Shown: positions 11,121-22,718, numbered from the stretch's first letter. The stretch is 64,000 bases of DNA from Vitellaria paradoxa (GCA_019916065.1 CM034244.1:31031933-31095932), one strand, 5' to 3'. Numbers and translations: made by a program. The notes: generated by a model from the sequence alone, not told the origin.

Positions 11121-12681
11121 TGTGACTATTTTATTATTAAAATAGGCCAATTACTCATTTATATTTGCCTATTATCTAATTTTATATTAAATATTTTACA
11201 TTTTTATATTTTTGGTGTTTGTATATTTATAGGATGTAAATTCAACATTTAAGGGCATAAAATGCACCAAAAATATTTTGAGAAAGAGTTAAGGCAAGCT
11301 AAACAAAATAAAATGTAAGGATGAATAAAAAGGAGCAAAGTCATCAAGACCTTTCGAGCGCCAGTTCAGAGGGTATCTTCTTTGAAGGAGCCTCCGCACG
11401 ACAAAATGTGGAGCTGGAAAAGAAAAAGTGAAAATGTTCAAGTGTGGTCTTACCTTTGGAACACCCGTTCGAATGGTGCCTTGTTCGCACTACTGTTCGA
11501 AGGACAGAACGGTGGGATGATTTTGAGATAATTAAGGAACTAAAGTGTAATTACCAAAAAAAAAAAAAAAAAGGAACTAAAATGTTAGTTTATCCTTCAA
11601 AGGGCCCTTCGGAGACTATGCACCTTCGAACCCCTTTCGAATGGACTATGGAATTTTTATAGTTCTTAGAAACCATGATATTTTTACCGTTCTTAGATTG
11701 CATCAATGTGTAGTTATATATGCTGATATTTAAGAGGGAGTTTTGTGGCTGGAAGTGGAAGAGTTTGCTGATTTCTTATATAAAATATATGTAATTTTCT
11801 CTTAATGTAATAAAGGGGAGTTATTAGTTAGATCTTATTAGTAAGTTTTATTACTGTAATAATGTGAGAGTTTTTAGTTTAGACAATAAAAATGAGATAA
11901 CCTCTAAGATTTCTGTAGTTCATGAACGTTAGGCTAAGCGTACAATCTTCTCTCTCCCAATTTTCCTTTCAAATAGGTAGTCATTTTTTTTTCTTTTCAG
12001 AATTTTAATAAGAGTTTCATTTCAATTTTTAGCTTAGTTTTCTTTCGATTATGGTGAGTTTTCATTTCAACATGAGTTGTTAATTTTTTTACTCCTTACT
12101 CCAATTCATAAAATGTTAGATCTCATTTTTTATTTTTAATTTTCCTAATCAAGTGCTTGAGTTCAATATTATTTTTAAATCAAATAAAAATTTTCCTTTT
12201 TAATTTTATAGAATTGGAATTGTAAGTTCATTGTTACGATCCTGCTTTCGTATGTTTGGTTTTTAAACCTCGCATACGGAATACTCAATCTGATGGTATA
12301 ACTTATCGAAGTAAATGTTGAATAAATAAAAATTGAGGAGGAATTTTCTATCTTTCATATTTTAACAGAGAACTTTTCTGGTTTTTAGACCAAGTTATTT
12401 ATTCGTTGAGTTATAAAATTAAGAAATTAGAGTCAAACTAAACCATAATATGAATTGAATCGGGATAAAGTGTATTTTGTTTTTTAGTATTAATTTAAAA
12501 ATCTTTTAGAAAATATCAATGAAAAATATTTTCTTTTGTTTTAAAATTCTTTGTGGAATAAATTTTGTTTTCAAAATAATTTTCCTAAATCCATCCCCGA
12601 AACCTTACGCTCCCTATGAGATGACCTGGATTAACTGGATTAATTGCTACAATTAATCCTTGCACTTGGAGTGAGCAAGCA
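11121..12681 (+). mobile_element. Probable 5' LTR of a truncated Ty3/gypsy (Tat/Athila-like) element
   Basis: The right boundary is placed at ..gagcaagca because the next bases, tttttggcaccgttgctgg (12683-12701), match the well-known TTTTGGCGCCGTTGCCGGGG leader that follows the LTR in Tat/Athila-group gypsy elements. The left boundary at TGTGACTATTTT is a guess. No 3' LTR was found, so no target duplication can be checked. Confidence 0.45.
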
Positions 12682-13181
12682 TATTTTTGGCACCGTTGCT
12701 GGAGATCAAACTTAGGTTGCCTGTGTGACAGGCAAGAATGCTTACCACTCAGATACGAAATACTTGATTTGATGGCATGACTTATCGAACTAAATGTTGA
12801 ATAAATAAAAACTGAGGAGGAATTTTCAATCTTTCATATTTTAACTGAGAAATCTTCTGACTAATTTGCACTGAGTTGTTTATTGGTTGAGATATAAAAT
12901 TAGAAAAATTAGAGTCAAACTAAACTATAATATGAATTGAATCAGGATAAGATATATTTTGTTTTTTAGTATTAATTTAAAAATCTTTTATAAAAAAAAA
13001 AATCAATGAAAAATATTTTCTTTTGTTTTAAATTTTTTTATGGAGTAAATTTTATTTTCGAAATGATTTTCCTAAATCCATCATTAAAACATTACGCTCC
13101 CTATGAGATGACCTAGACTTAACCTGATTAATTGCTGCAACTAATCCCTGCGCTTGGCGTGAGCAAGCATATTTTGCCGTT
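12275..13181. repeat. Tandem duplication across the gypsy LTR end, period 479 bp
   Basis: Copy 1 (about 12275-12690) and copy 2 (about 12754-13181) are alike throughout, for example gttgaataaataaaaa, gagtcaaactaaac, ccctatgagatgacct and gagcaagcatattttt. The second copy ends in attttgccgtttctgagg, a decayed form of the primer-site leader, so the duplication took in the LTR end and the leader. Confidence 0.8.
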
Positions 13182-13439
13182 TCTGAGGAGCCTAACAAAC
13201 AGTGGTGATAGTTTTGGAGTTAGATTGGAAGTGCGATTTACACCACTATCATCTTTAACAATGGAGGCCGAAGCACTTGCTTGGTAACTTCGTTCTGCTT
13301 TTCTTTTTTTTTTTTTGTCTATTTTTAATATTAGTTTTTTTTTTAATTTGTGTGTTTTAACATAAATTGCATTCTAGTTAGTTTTTTTTATCTTTTTCAA
13401 TTTTTTTTTTTAATTTTAATCATAGATATGGATATGGGT

Positions 13440-14060
13440 GACTTTAAACATGGACTCCTTGACACCTGTAATTATATAAGCTATCTAGGAGACGTTTAGG
13501 GTTATGAATTTGCCCTAGAGACTTATTATTTACTCCCCCAATTTTATGGGCACAAGAGTGAAGACCCACGTCTTTGCCTTGATAAATTTAAGGAGGTGTG
13601 TGCTATTCATATTAATTTTAGTATAGATGAACACTTGATGTTCTTATTTTTAGCCAAAGAATGGTGTTATGCCATTGGTGAGTTAGCGTGTACCTGGGAA
13701 GAGTTATTTTATCTTTTTTGTTGAAAAATTTCTCTCCTTTTCTAAATTTCACAAATTGTCGGCTTCATTTGGAAAATTTTTCTCAAATGAAATTTGAAGC
13801 AATTTACAAATATTGGGAGAGATTTTATGAACTTTTAAAAACCTTCCCAAATCATGGTTATGATACATGGAACATCCTAAATTTTTTCTATGAGAGTTTA
13901 TCTATTGGGACGTGCCACATATTAGATGACTTAGCAAAGGGTGAGTTTATTAATCTCACCCTTGGATGAGGCATGGCACCTTTTCGAAGCTCATTATGAA
14001 TACTCAAAAACAAAGGGAAAAATTAGACCGAGTGTTGAGTCTAGCACTTAGGAAAGCCAC
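13440..14060 (+). pseudogene. Decayed gypsy gag (retrotransposon gag domain)
   Basis: Readable blocks in order are SIDEHLMFLFLAKEWC, then TWEELFYLF, and the best preserved stretch (13688-13969) with MKFEAIYKYWERFYELLKTF and NHGYDTWNILNFFYESL. The pattern of W-E-x-F-x-x-L-L, a P-N-H-G/P-H-H-G motif and a W-x-x-x-x-F-Y-x-x-L block is that of gag in Tat/Athila-type gypsy elements. Frameshifts and stops interrupt it. No protease, reverse transcriptase or integrase follows, so the element was truncated after gag. Confidence 0.6.
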
Positions 14061-15434
14061 ACCAACTTTGTCCCGCGTAACTTTGCTTCATATCATTATA
14101 ATTTTTCACCTATTAGGAGTCAAATGTGTAGGAGCCCATTAATACTGATTTTGCATGTTCCTACACTTCACCACCATTTGAGGACTCATCTAATGAGTTC
14201 TTTGCCTTCAGGTCACTTACACATGAGCATAACCCACACTTAGAGACCTTCGGCCTAGAGTGGGAAGAGAGTGAACCCATTGCTTTGCTTAACACTCAAG
14301 TCCTTAAAAAATGAAATTACTCAAAATAAGATACAAAATAATTGGAAAACCTAATTCTTCTGACTAGTAGATCCAGCAAGCAACCTCTTTTCAAAACCTA
14401 CAACAAAATTTGTAAGAAAGTGGGCATGATATCCATGTGTGGTCACTATGCAAAAATAACATATAACATGTTTTATCATGCCACTATCATAAACATGCAT
14501 CACAATGTAACAGTACACCTAACACTAACATCATTTTCATCACCATCATTATACTCATCATTAATCATACTATGACCATTAACATCATCACCACCCCGAT
14601 ACTATCGCCACTTCAACATCAACTTCAACATGTATATCATAATAATATATATATACATTTGCATTTATCTCAACACCATAACCATATCATGCACACCCGC
14701 ACACGCATACACACAGAGACATATATGGGTAGTAACACTTTGTGGCTGACTTGTGTCCATTCAGCTCAGTTACAATCTATTATTTCTTAATCACACAACT
14801 AGGATAATAGATAATTATTACTCACACAATTTTGGGATAGAATGATGTACATTCATTCTCACATAGATTTTAGCAAATGTTTATCACAAAGATCGTGGAT
14901 TCGATTGGTTAACTTTGTACTCTTGAAATTTATATCTTAGTTATAGTAAAAGAAGTTTGATCCATTCTTTGGATAGGGTTCGTGATTTTTCTCTTTTGTT
15001 AATAATGGTTTTCCACATAAAAAATTATATGCCTCATTTATTTTCCACACGTGATTTGATTGTTTGGATTGCTTGATACTAGGCCATTACAAAATTTCAA
15101 ATAATTCCAATAAATCAAACCAATGTCATTTGACTAAACCAAAATGACCTCATTTTGATAAAAAAATATTATAAAATATATGTATATAATTTATCGAGTT
15201 GACTCATAAACTTTTGAGGTGAGCTACTCTAGACTAAAGCTCAAATTCAAATTTTCAATAAGCAAATCGAGTTCAATGTGGTCTATTAAAGTGATGAATT
15301 AAACTAGAGAAACTCAATTGTGACCCTTACTTCCACTGTTGGCTCAATTCATCGCCACATTCTATCTTCTATTATTGTGGTAGCACATAAGCAATAACAA
15401 ATCCACAAATTGGCTCACCTTCCAAGCTCCCACT
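14061..15434. other. Intergenic region between the gypsy relic and the copia element
   Basis: It may still hold gag-downstream relic sequence to about 14300. From about 14530 to 14700 it is rich in CAT/CAC triplets, a decayed trinucleotide repeat. No gene is recognised. Confidence 0.35.
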
Positions 15435-15967
15435 GTGATGGTAAATTCACTTTGGCTTCAAAGATCTAGCTAATCCAGCTAATGGCCAACTGGTTTTCTT
15501 TATTTGTTAAGAAATTTGAGAAGTCAACTAAGGAGCTAAATTACACTTGAATTCCAGCTTATGTACAGCTCCTTTTTGCCACCTCATTTAGAGCCTATAT
15601 ATATGTGTTTCAGGCTTTCTCTCAATATTGCAACAAGTATGTAAGAAAACAAATAGAGAGAGAGAGAGTTTAGAGAGAAAAACATAGAGAAGTTTCTCCT
15701 AAAAATTATAAGTCTTTCATTTGTTAGTGAGACTGTGTTTCTTCTATTATAAGAAAGAGGGTATTGTCATTGTGCTCTCTTTATTTTAGAGAGAAATTGT
15801 TGTAATCCTTTTGCTATAGTGAAATTCTTCTATAGTTTGTCTGTTGTTTTTACCTTGATTTATTTGGAGGTTTTTCACATAAAATCTTTGTGTTCATCAA
15901 TTTTTCTTTATTTTTCTCATTTCACTTTAGTTGTAATTTTAGTGCTTTGTAACATAACTTCCTAACG
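15435..15967 (+). repeat. 5' LTR of the copia element, 533 bp
   Basis: It starts TGTGATGG and aligns by eye with the 3' LTR along its whole length, for example agtctttcatttgttagt, agaaagagggtattgtcatt and tagtgctttgta. The TATA-like tatatatatgtg at about 15596 and the GA-rich leader are shared. It lacks about 85 bp that the 3' LTR carries near 22233-22316. Confidence 0.88.
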
Positions 15968-16047
15968 ATAATATCAGAATGCCGGGTTTATTATTGGTTT
16001 TCATACTGTGGTCAAAACTAGTTAGTGGAAAAGAAGCACTTTTAACA

Positions 16048-16910
16048 ATGGCAATGAAGTTTGAAATAGAGAAGTTCAACAGGAATAATTTCTCGTTATG
16101 AAAAATGAAGATGAAGGCAATCTTAACGAAAGAAGATTGTTTGGAGGCAATTGGAGAAAGACCGATGGAGATTATCGATGATAGCAAATGGAAGAAAATG
16201 AATGATAGTGCTATCGCCAATTTACACTTAGGCCTAGCCGATGAAATCTTGTCAAGTGTAGAAGAAAAAAAGGACTGCAGAAGAGATTTGGGACACAATG
16301 ATAAGGTTATATGAGGCCAAGTCATTACACAATAAAATTTTCTTAAAGAGAAGACTCTACACTCTTCGAATGTTTGAATCTTCTTCAGTGATTTAAACAT
16401 ATCAACACTATGAATACTCTATTTTCTAAACTCTTAAAGTTAGGTTACAACATAGATGTAAATGAGCATACAGAACTTCTACTTCAAAGTCTACCAAATT
16501 TATATAATCAACTCATCATCAACGTGACCAAAATAATATTCTCTTGGACTCCTTAGTTTTTGAGGAGGTTTCAGCTACTGTTTTGGAAGAAGAAAATAGG
16601 TGCAAGAATAAGACAAGTTAGAAAATTCACAACAAACGGAGGCGATATCAATGACTAGAGGGAGACCAATAGAATGTGGCTCTAGTGGGAGCCAAAATCT
16701 TGGTAGATCCAAATCTAAAAGTCAAAAGAATATTAAATGTTACAAGTCTCACAAGAAAAGGCATGTCAAGAAAGACTGTTGGAGCAACAAGAAGAATGTA
16801 AAGAAGAATGCAACAAATTCTCAAGGTCATGTTGCAAGTACATCGGACGGTGGTGAAATTTTGTACCACAAGGCAATAATAGAAGGCATATCTTGCTTTA
16901 CTGATGTTTA
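16048..16910 (+). pseudogene. copia gag, decayed
   Basis: Starting at ATG 16048 the frame reads MKFEIEKFNRNNFS before a TGA, then MKMKAILTKEDCLEAIGERP and DSAIANLHLGLADEILSSVE, the arrangement of the UBN2/gag domain of Tork elements. A CCHC zinc knuckle is recognisable as CYKSHKKRHVKKDC (about 16739-16780) but its second cysteine is serine and its glycine is arginine, so it is unlikely to bind zinc normally. Confidence 0.75.
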
Positions 16911-17013
16911 GCTCATGGACTCAAGAGCCACTTGGCACATGACCTCAAAAAGAGAATAGTTTCATTAATATAAACCAATCTTAGAAGGATTTGCATTTAT
17001 GGGTGATGATCAT
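16911..17013 (+). pseudogene. copia protease start, interrupted by a MITE
   Basis: The motif MDSRATWHMTS corresponds to the copia protease active site D-S-G-A-x-x-H-M-T. The glycine after D-S is arginine, so it would be inactive. The frame continues as FAFMGDDH and is then cut by the element at 17014-17582. It resumes at 17591 as TLEIAGSGTIKL. Confidence 0.75.
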
Positions 17014-17582
17014 TGGGGATGGGCATGAGACGGGTCAGGAACGAGTACGCTTGTTCTCATACTCGATTCCTGAACCCAAATCAATCCCCATACACCACTT
17101 GATTCTCACTAGAGATTCATTTTTATCCCCCAACTTGCCCCAAATAGGGAACAGGAATCCTCGTGGGGAATCAGGTACCCTAAATGAAAAGAAACAAAAA
17201 CAAAAATTTTAAATTCCAGATTACAGATTCAAATATCAAGTTCAAATTTCAAAAATTTCAAATTCCATAAGTCTAACTACCTAAGTATCAAGTCCAAATT
17301 CTAGATTCAAGCATAATTGTATAAGTATCAATTTAAGTTCTAGTCTTCAAATTCAAGTCTAAGGCCATTAACACAAGTCACAATGAGTAGATTCTGAATA
17401 CACTCCAATTTAGGTGGGGTACGAATCAAGGATAGACTTATACATGTACCCTACTGGATCTTTGAATTTTTTTAAAAAATGTCTCTATACCTTACCCAAT
17501 CCCCAAAAAATTTTCGAATATCCTACCCATTTGGGAAGGATCGGGTAGGGTACGGACGGTTCGGTTGAGATGGCCATCCTTA
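17014..17582. mobile_element. hAT-type non-autonomous element nested in copia, 569 bp
   Basis: A perfect 8-bp target duplication ATGATCAT (17006-17013 and 17583-17590) flanks it. The left end TGGGGATGGGCAT and the reverse complement of the right end (TAAGGATGGCCAT) match closely. Removing the insert and one duplication restores the copia protease reading GDDHTLEIAG. This is one of the most secure insertions in the window and is younger than the copia element. Confidence 0.88.
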
Positions 17583-17590
17583 ATGATCAT

Positions 17591-18800
17591 ACTTTGGAGA
17601 TCGCTGGAAGTGGTACTATTAAGCTAAAAAATGTACAATGGTATGATTTGCACTATCTAAGAAGTACGATATGTAAAGGGCCTAAAGAAAAATCTATTGT
17701 CTTTGGGACAATTAGATGATAGTGAACACAAAACCTATGTTTATAATAGAATCATGAAAATAGTCAAAGGCACATTTGTGGTAATGAAAGTAGAAAAGAT
17801 AGCTGTATATCTGTACATGTGACACTACAAGAAAGAGAAGTTTTTGTTACATCAAAAAGTTCGGTAGAAGAATCAATGATGAAGTGGCACTAGCTTGTCC
17901 ATTTGTCAGAACGAGGTTTGGAGATTCTCTTAGAACAAAAGCTTCTTCTAGGGCTCAAAAAGGTATCATTACCTTTTGTGAGCACTGTATTACTAGTAAG
18001 TAGCAAAGATTGAAGTTTAGCAGTTCCATTGCCAAAATTCTAAAGCTGATTTATTCTAATGTTTGGAAAGTACCACTTTTGTCCTTAGGAGGCACAAGAT
18101 ACTTTGTGTTTTTGGTTGAAGATTACTCCAGGATATGTTGAATCTAATTAAAAGAAAGGCAAATGTTTTTTTCAATTTCAAAGTATTTAAAGCGTGAGTA
18201 GAACTTAAATCGGGAAAGAAAATTAAGTGCCTAAGGTTAGATAATGGAGGAGAATATACGAGCGATGAGTTTGATGCATTTTGTAAACAAGAAGGCATCA
18301 AGAGAATTCACAGTTGCCTACACTGCTCAACAGAATGGAGTAGCGGAGCGGATGAACGAAACTTTGTTGGAGAGAACAAAAGCAATGTTGAGAATTGCTG
18401 GGCTAGCCAAGTCATTTTGGGCAGAAGCAGTCAAGACCTCCTATTATATGATTGATTGATCTCCATCAATAGCAATTGAGCTGAAGACACCGATGGAGAT
18501 GTGGACTAGTAAACCTACTAATTATTCATCCCTTCATATATTTGGATGTTTTGCATATGAAATGCATAATTCCCAAGAAATATCAAAGTTGGATCCAAAA
18601 TTTAGGAAATGTATTTTTTAAGGGTATGTTAATGGAATCAAGGGGTACCACCTATGGGATCCCACTGCCCATAAGGTGATTATCAACAGAGATGTCATAT
18701 TTGCAAAAGATAAGGTACAAGAAAAAGAAGATGATAGCACTTCAAAAGAGAAACCAGTGACTACTATAGTTCAAGTTGAAGATAAATAAGAACAAGAAGT
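17591..18800 (+). pseudogene. copia integrase, decayed
   Basis: The zinc-binding region survives in part (CEHCITSKQQ, about 17980). The core is clear: VEDYSR, then RLDNGGEYTSDEFDAFC with the second catalytic Asp, then QQNGVAERMNETLLERTK with the catalytic Glu region, then AMLRIAGLAKSFWAEAV (to 18459). A TGA follows MID, and the C-terminal IFGCFAYE and GYHLWDPTAHKVIINRDVIF blocks continue in frame to about 18720. At least three in-frame stops and shifts are present. Confidence 0.85.
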
Positions 18801-18989
18801 TCCAGATTTTTCTGAAGGAGCACCACAGCACAAAGAACAAGAACACACAGAGTCTATGGCTCCAGAATTGCAACGATCGACTCAGAAAAGGAGAAAACCA
18901 ACTTGGCACTTAGATGACATTATGGGGGGCAATGTCGCATATTGCTTTCTAAAGAATGATGGAGAGCCATCAACTTTCCATGATGCTAT

Positions 18990-19236
18990 AAATAGCCAAG
19001 AGGCATATCTATGGATGGCAGCAATGTAAGAAGAAATTGAAGCTATCCATAAGAATAAAACTTGGAAGTTTGTTCCATTACCACATAAAAGAAAAGCTAT
19101 TGGTAACAAATGAGTCTACAAAATTAAATGAGATGGCAATAACCAAGTGGAACGGTAACGTGCAAGATTGGTGGTAAAAGGATGTGCTCAAAAAGAAAAC
19201 ATTAATTTCAACGAAATATTTTCCCTTGTTGTTAGA
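18990..19236 (+). pseudogene. copia reverse transcriptase, N-terminal part
   Basis: Readable blocks are EEIEAIHKNKTWKFVPLPHK, VYKIK and ARLVVKGCAQKENINFNEIF, with several stops. These are the standard first blocks of copia reverse transcriptase. The frame is cut after SLVV by the LTR-type insertion that begins at 19237 and continues at 20765. Confidence 0.85.
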
Positions 19237-20759
19237 TGACCGACCCTAAATTGTGTTTTGGGTTCTACCTCTCAAGTGCAAGAGGGCAGTCGTAGTTTTA
19301 AAACTTGGTGAGTACCGAGGTCGAATCCACAGGAAGGGCTTTATTAAAAGCTCTAGACTTGTTCCCTTAGTTAGTAGGTGAACCTAAATTAATTTAAACT
19401 AATTTTTTAGCAACTCAAACTTTTGTTTTAGATTCTAAATGAAAGAAATTCAATTTAATTTTAAAATGCAAACAGAGCATCTACTCTAAATTCTAAAGCG
19501 AATAAATCAACTCATAAATTAAATTAAATAACAAGCACAATACTAAAAAGGTTCTTGATCCAACTTTCAAATCCGGGTAGTTCATTACTTTATCTTGGGA
19601 TGTTTGTATTCAAATCTAGATTAGGGTTTAATTCGAAAAGTGTTAAGAATATTTTAGTCAAAGGTCAGTACCAGTGATCTAAAGCGGATATGGTTAAAGA
19701 CCTTTGTTTTCGAAAGTTTTTCAAACAAACGAAACTAGAAATGAATTCGAAACCTATTTTTAACCTTATTCGAAAGTATATAAACGGTTATATTCGAAAA
19801 CCCATACCAGTGACTTCAAACGAGTGTGGTTAAAAATTTTCGGTTTCGAATGTTTTCGAAACAAGTTGAAAATAGATTTTAATACGGTAGATCCTTACGC
19901 ATGAGCTCTCATAACCCATGCGAAGGGTCTACTAACACCCCAAGGTTTTTCGTGAACTACCCATTCTTGATTCGTTGAATCAAGAACTAGGGTTTTACGC
20001 TAAAACTACTTTAAACATCACAAAAACGATAAAAGAACATTCCATCATGCGAAAAAGGAATCAAAACAAGCAAAACATTATATTACGAAGTAAATCGAAA
20101 TAAATTGAAGTAAATCGAAGTGCAACTTACAATGTAACTCGGATGTAAAAGAAAAAATGAACAAGTAATGCAAAGACAATGATGAAAACTCCAAAAAACT
20201 CTATAAATCCACAAGTCCAAGTGTACAAATCACTCTAAAATTAATCAAAACCTAATCTAACTCTCAATCTAAAGTGTAGTAATCAAAAAGAGGCGTCCCC
20301 TTTCATAGCTGTCCTATGGGTCTTTAAAAAGATGGCCGAAAACCCTAAGAGGCGAGCTCCAGAACTCTGTTTTCTGGATACACGGTGGTCCCGACCGTCT
20401 GGTCTGGGGGTCGGGACCACATAATGTTTTTTTCTCAATTTATAGACACTGTGGTCCCGACCATTAGATGGACAGTCCCGACCCCCAAATATCTTTTTTT
20501 TCTTGCTTTTCTTCCTCCTTTAGGTTGGGTCTTTGGGCTAGTCTTGGCCATCTAAGGCGAGGTTTGAACCATGACATTTTCTTCATTTTCTCGGCCATTT
20601 CCATAGCTATAAACTTTGACATCCTTGCCCTTTTCTCTGCAAATAAAACAATAAAAGTATAAGTAATACGATAAAACTAAAACTTCAACTTTCATTATTT
20701 AAATGCATAAATAAGTGTTGAGTTAGGGAGTTTGTAATTACATTTTTCAAGTGTAATCA
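19237..20759. mobile_element. Solo LTR nested in the copia reverse transcriptase, 1523 bp
   Basis: It starts TGACCGACCC, ends ..GTGTAATCA (TG...CA) and is flanked by a perfect 5-bp duplication TTAGA (19232-19236 and 20760-20764). Removing it joins SLVV to RLTIVQVVLAMCAT of reverse transcriptase. The motif gaggtcgaatccacaggaag near 19318 occurs widely in plant LTRs. I find no repeated LTR pair or coding domain inside, so a solo LTR is the simplest reading. The family is not identified. A GC-rich hairpin lies at 20385-20420. Confidence 0.8.
20385..20420. repeat. Perfect 12-bp inverted repeat inside the nested LTR
   Basis: GTGGTCCCGACC (20385-20396) and GGTCGGGACCAC (20409-20420) form a 12-bp stem with a 12-nt loop. 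A third partial copy of gtggtcccgacc follows at about 20453. Confidence 0.8.
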
Positions 20760-20764
20760 TTAGA

Positions 20765-21300
20765 CTCACAATAGTTCAAGTAGTCTTGGCGATGTGTGCT
20801 ACATACAATTTACACTTAAAGTAGGTGGATACATTTTTTAATGAAAAACTTGAAGAAGAAATTTATATGATCAAACCAGTAGTTTTTGAAGAAAAAGAAA
20901 AAAAGAACTTGGGTTTACCAGTTGAACAAATCTCTATATGATCTCAAACAGTCGCCAAGATGCTAGTATAAGAGATTTGAATCCTTCATCATGAGCCTTG
21001 GAAACAATAAAATCAATTTAGATCGTTGTGCCTACTACGAGAGGTTTGGTGATAATGATTTCATTATTTTGCTGTTGTATGTTGACGACATGTTGGTAGA
21101 AAACCCCAACAAAGATCGTATTAGAGATTTGAAGGCGCAGTTGGCTAGAGAGTTTGAAATAACGAACTTGGGACTAGCAAGTAAGATTCTAAGGATGTAA
21201 ATTTACCGAGATAGAAATAATAGGAAAATTTGGTTTTCTTAGAAGAACTATTTGAGTAAAATCTTGCGCACTTTAATATGCAAGATTGTAAGTCAATTTC
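20765..21300 (+). pseudogene. copia reverse transcriptase, catalytic part
   Basis: The reading resumes with LTIVQVVLAMCATYNLHLK, then EEEIYMIKPVVFEEKEKK, then NNKINLDRCAYYERFGDNDF and the catalytic YVDDM motif (about 21078). It ends with EFEITNLGLASKILRM and a stop. Shifts and stops occur between blocks. The YVDD box itself is intact, but the gene cannot give a protein. Confidence 0.85.
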
Positions 21301-21529
21301 TACTCTTCTTCCTATTAATTTCAAATTATCCTCAAGTATGAGACCTAGTAATGAAGAAGAGAAGATGGAAATATCTCGAGTATCGTATGCGTTTATAGTG
21401 GGTAACTTAATGTTTGCTATGGTTTGCATAAGACTATACATTGCACAAGCAGTGGGAATAGTTAGTCGATACCTGGCAAATCCTGGTAAAGAGCATTAGA
21501 ATGTTGTAAACATGAGATATGTAAAAGAT

Positions 21530-22030
21530 GCCTCAAATATTACATTATAGAGGATCAGATTTTGTTGTCAAAGGCCATGTTGATTCAGATTATGCAACTG
21601 ATCTTGACAGAAGCAAATCCACCACAGGATATGTGTTTACTATTGCTGGAAGGGCTATAAGCTAGGTTTCAAGACTACAGTCTATTATGACTACTTCTAC
21701 AACAGAGGCAGAATACATCGCAACTACACAAGCCAACAAAGAGGCGATTTGATTGCAAATGTTAATGGAGGAGCTTGAACACAAACAAGAGAAGAGTGCT
21801 CGATTTTGTGATAGTTAGAACACTTTGCACCGAGCAAAGAATCTAGTATTTCACCCAAAGATAAAGCACATTCGAGTTCAGTATCACTTTTTTCAAAAGA
21901 AGGTAGAAGAAGGAAATGCAGAGAAATAGAAAATTCAAACAAAGGATAACCTAGAAGATATATTAACAAAGCAGATTAGCAATGGCAAGTTCACATAGTG
22001 TAGATTCTATTGGCCTAGCAAAAACATAAG
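21530..22030 (+). pseudogene. copia RNase H, decayed
   Basis: Blocks include GHVDSDYATDLDRSKSTTGY with the catalytic Asp region, then SIMTTSTTEAEYIATTQANK with the catalytic Glu, and downstream HIRVQYHFFQKKVEEGNAEK and TKDNLEDILTKQISNGKF. Several Trp codons have become stops, as in AIS*VS and EAI*LQ. The segment before it (21278-21499) holds VSYAFIVGNLMFAMVCIRLY, the reverse-transcriptase connection region. Confidence 0.8.
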
Positions 22031-22087
22031 TAGCATGAAAATGACAAGTGTAGAAAAGATAAAAGGGTTACTGTGAAAAGTGATTTT

Positions 22088-22099
22088 AAGAAAGAGAAA
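22088..22099 (+). other. Polypurine tract of the copia element
   Basis: The run AAGAAAGAGAAA lies directly before the 3' LTR start (TGTGGTAG at 22100), the place and composition expected for the plus-strand primer. Confidence 0.7.
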
Positions 22100-22718
22100 T
22101 GTGGTAGTAAAATCACTTTTAGCTTCAAAGATCCAGCTAATAGCCAACTGGTTTTCCTTATTTGTTAAGGAATTTGAAAAGTCAAAATAAAATGCTAAAT
22201 TGCACTTGAATGCTAGCTCATGTATAGAATTGTTTTGGATGAAAAAAATGCCAAAACGACATCATTTTGGGGTTATTACAGTGGCTACAATAAACTGCCT
22301 ACTACAACCTCTCTCGAGTTGCCTTTTTGTCAACTCATTTGGAGCATATATATGTTTATTTCAAGCCTTTCTCTCAATATTACAACAAGTGTGTGAGAAA
22401 ACTAATAGAGAGAGAGAGTTTTAGAGAGAGAAAAAATAGAGAGGTTTCTCTTGAATATTATAAGTCTTTCATTTGTTAGTAATAGTGTGTTTCCACTATT
22501 ATAAGAAAGAGGGTATTGTCATTGTGTTTTCCTTATTTTAGAGAGAAATTGTTATAATCCTTTTCCTGTAATGGAATCCTTTTACAATTTGTCTGTGGTT
22601 TTTTCCCAAATTTGTTTGAGGATTTTTCACGAAAAATCTTTAGGTTCATCATTTTTTTTTTTTTTTCTCATTTCACTTCAATTGTAATTTTAGTGCTTTG
22701 TACGACAACTTTCTAACA
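22100..22718 (+). repeat. 3' LTR of the copia element, 619 bp
   Basis: It starts TGTGGTAG and ends ..TTTCTAACA. It differs from the 5' LTR by many substitutions and by about 85 bp at 22233-22316 (including aaaacgacatcattttgggg), so the element is old. Confidence 0.88.

Larger units (their letters stand above)
15435..22718 (+). mobile_element. Ty1/copia retrotransposon (Tork/Tnt1-like), decayed, with two nested insertions
   Basis: The 5' LTR is 15435-15967 and the 3' LTR is 22100-22718. The primer site is degenerate (ataatatcagaatgc against the usual TGGTATCAGAGC). Between the LTRs gag, protease, integrase, reverse transcriptase and RNase H follow in copia order, all on the plus strand and all broken by stops. 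Two younger elements sit inside (17014-17582 and 19237-20759); without them the element is about 5.2 kb. Flanks CCCAC and CCTAG match at only 3 of 5 positions, so no clear target duplication survives. Confidence 0.92.

Noticed and set aside
16991..17212. 73-codon frame crossing the copia protease
   Set aside because: It is a chimera: the first codons are copia and the rest belongs to the nested MITE.
15435..22718. The copia element as an intact, mobile retrotransposon
   Set aside because: Stops in every domain, a changed protease active site, a broken zinc knuckle, two insertions and LTRs that differ by an 85-bp block show that it is old and dead.
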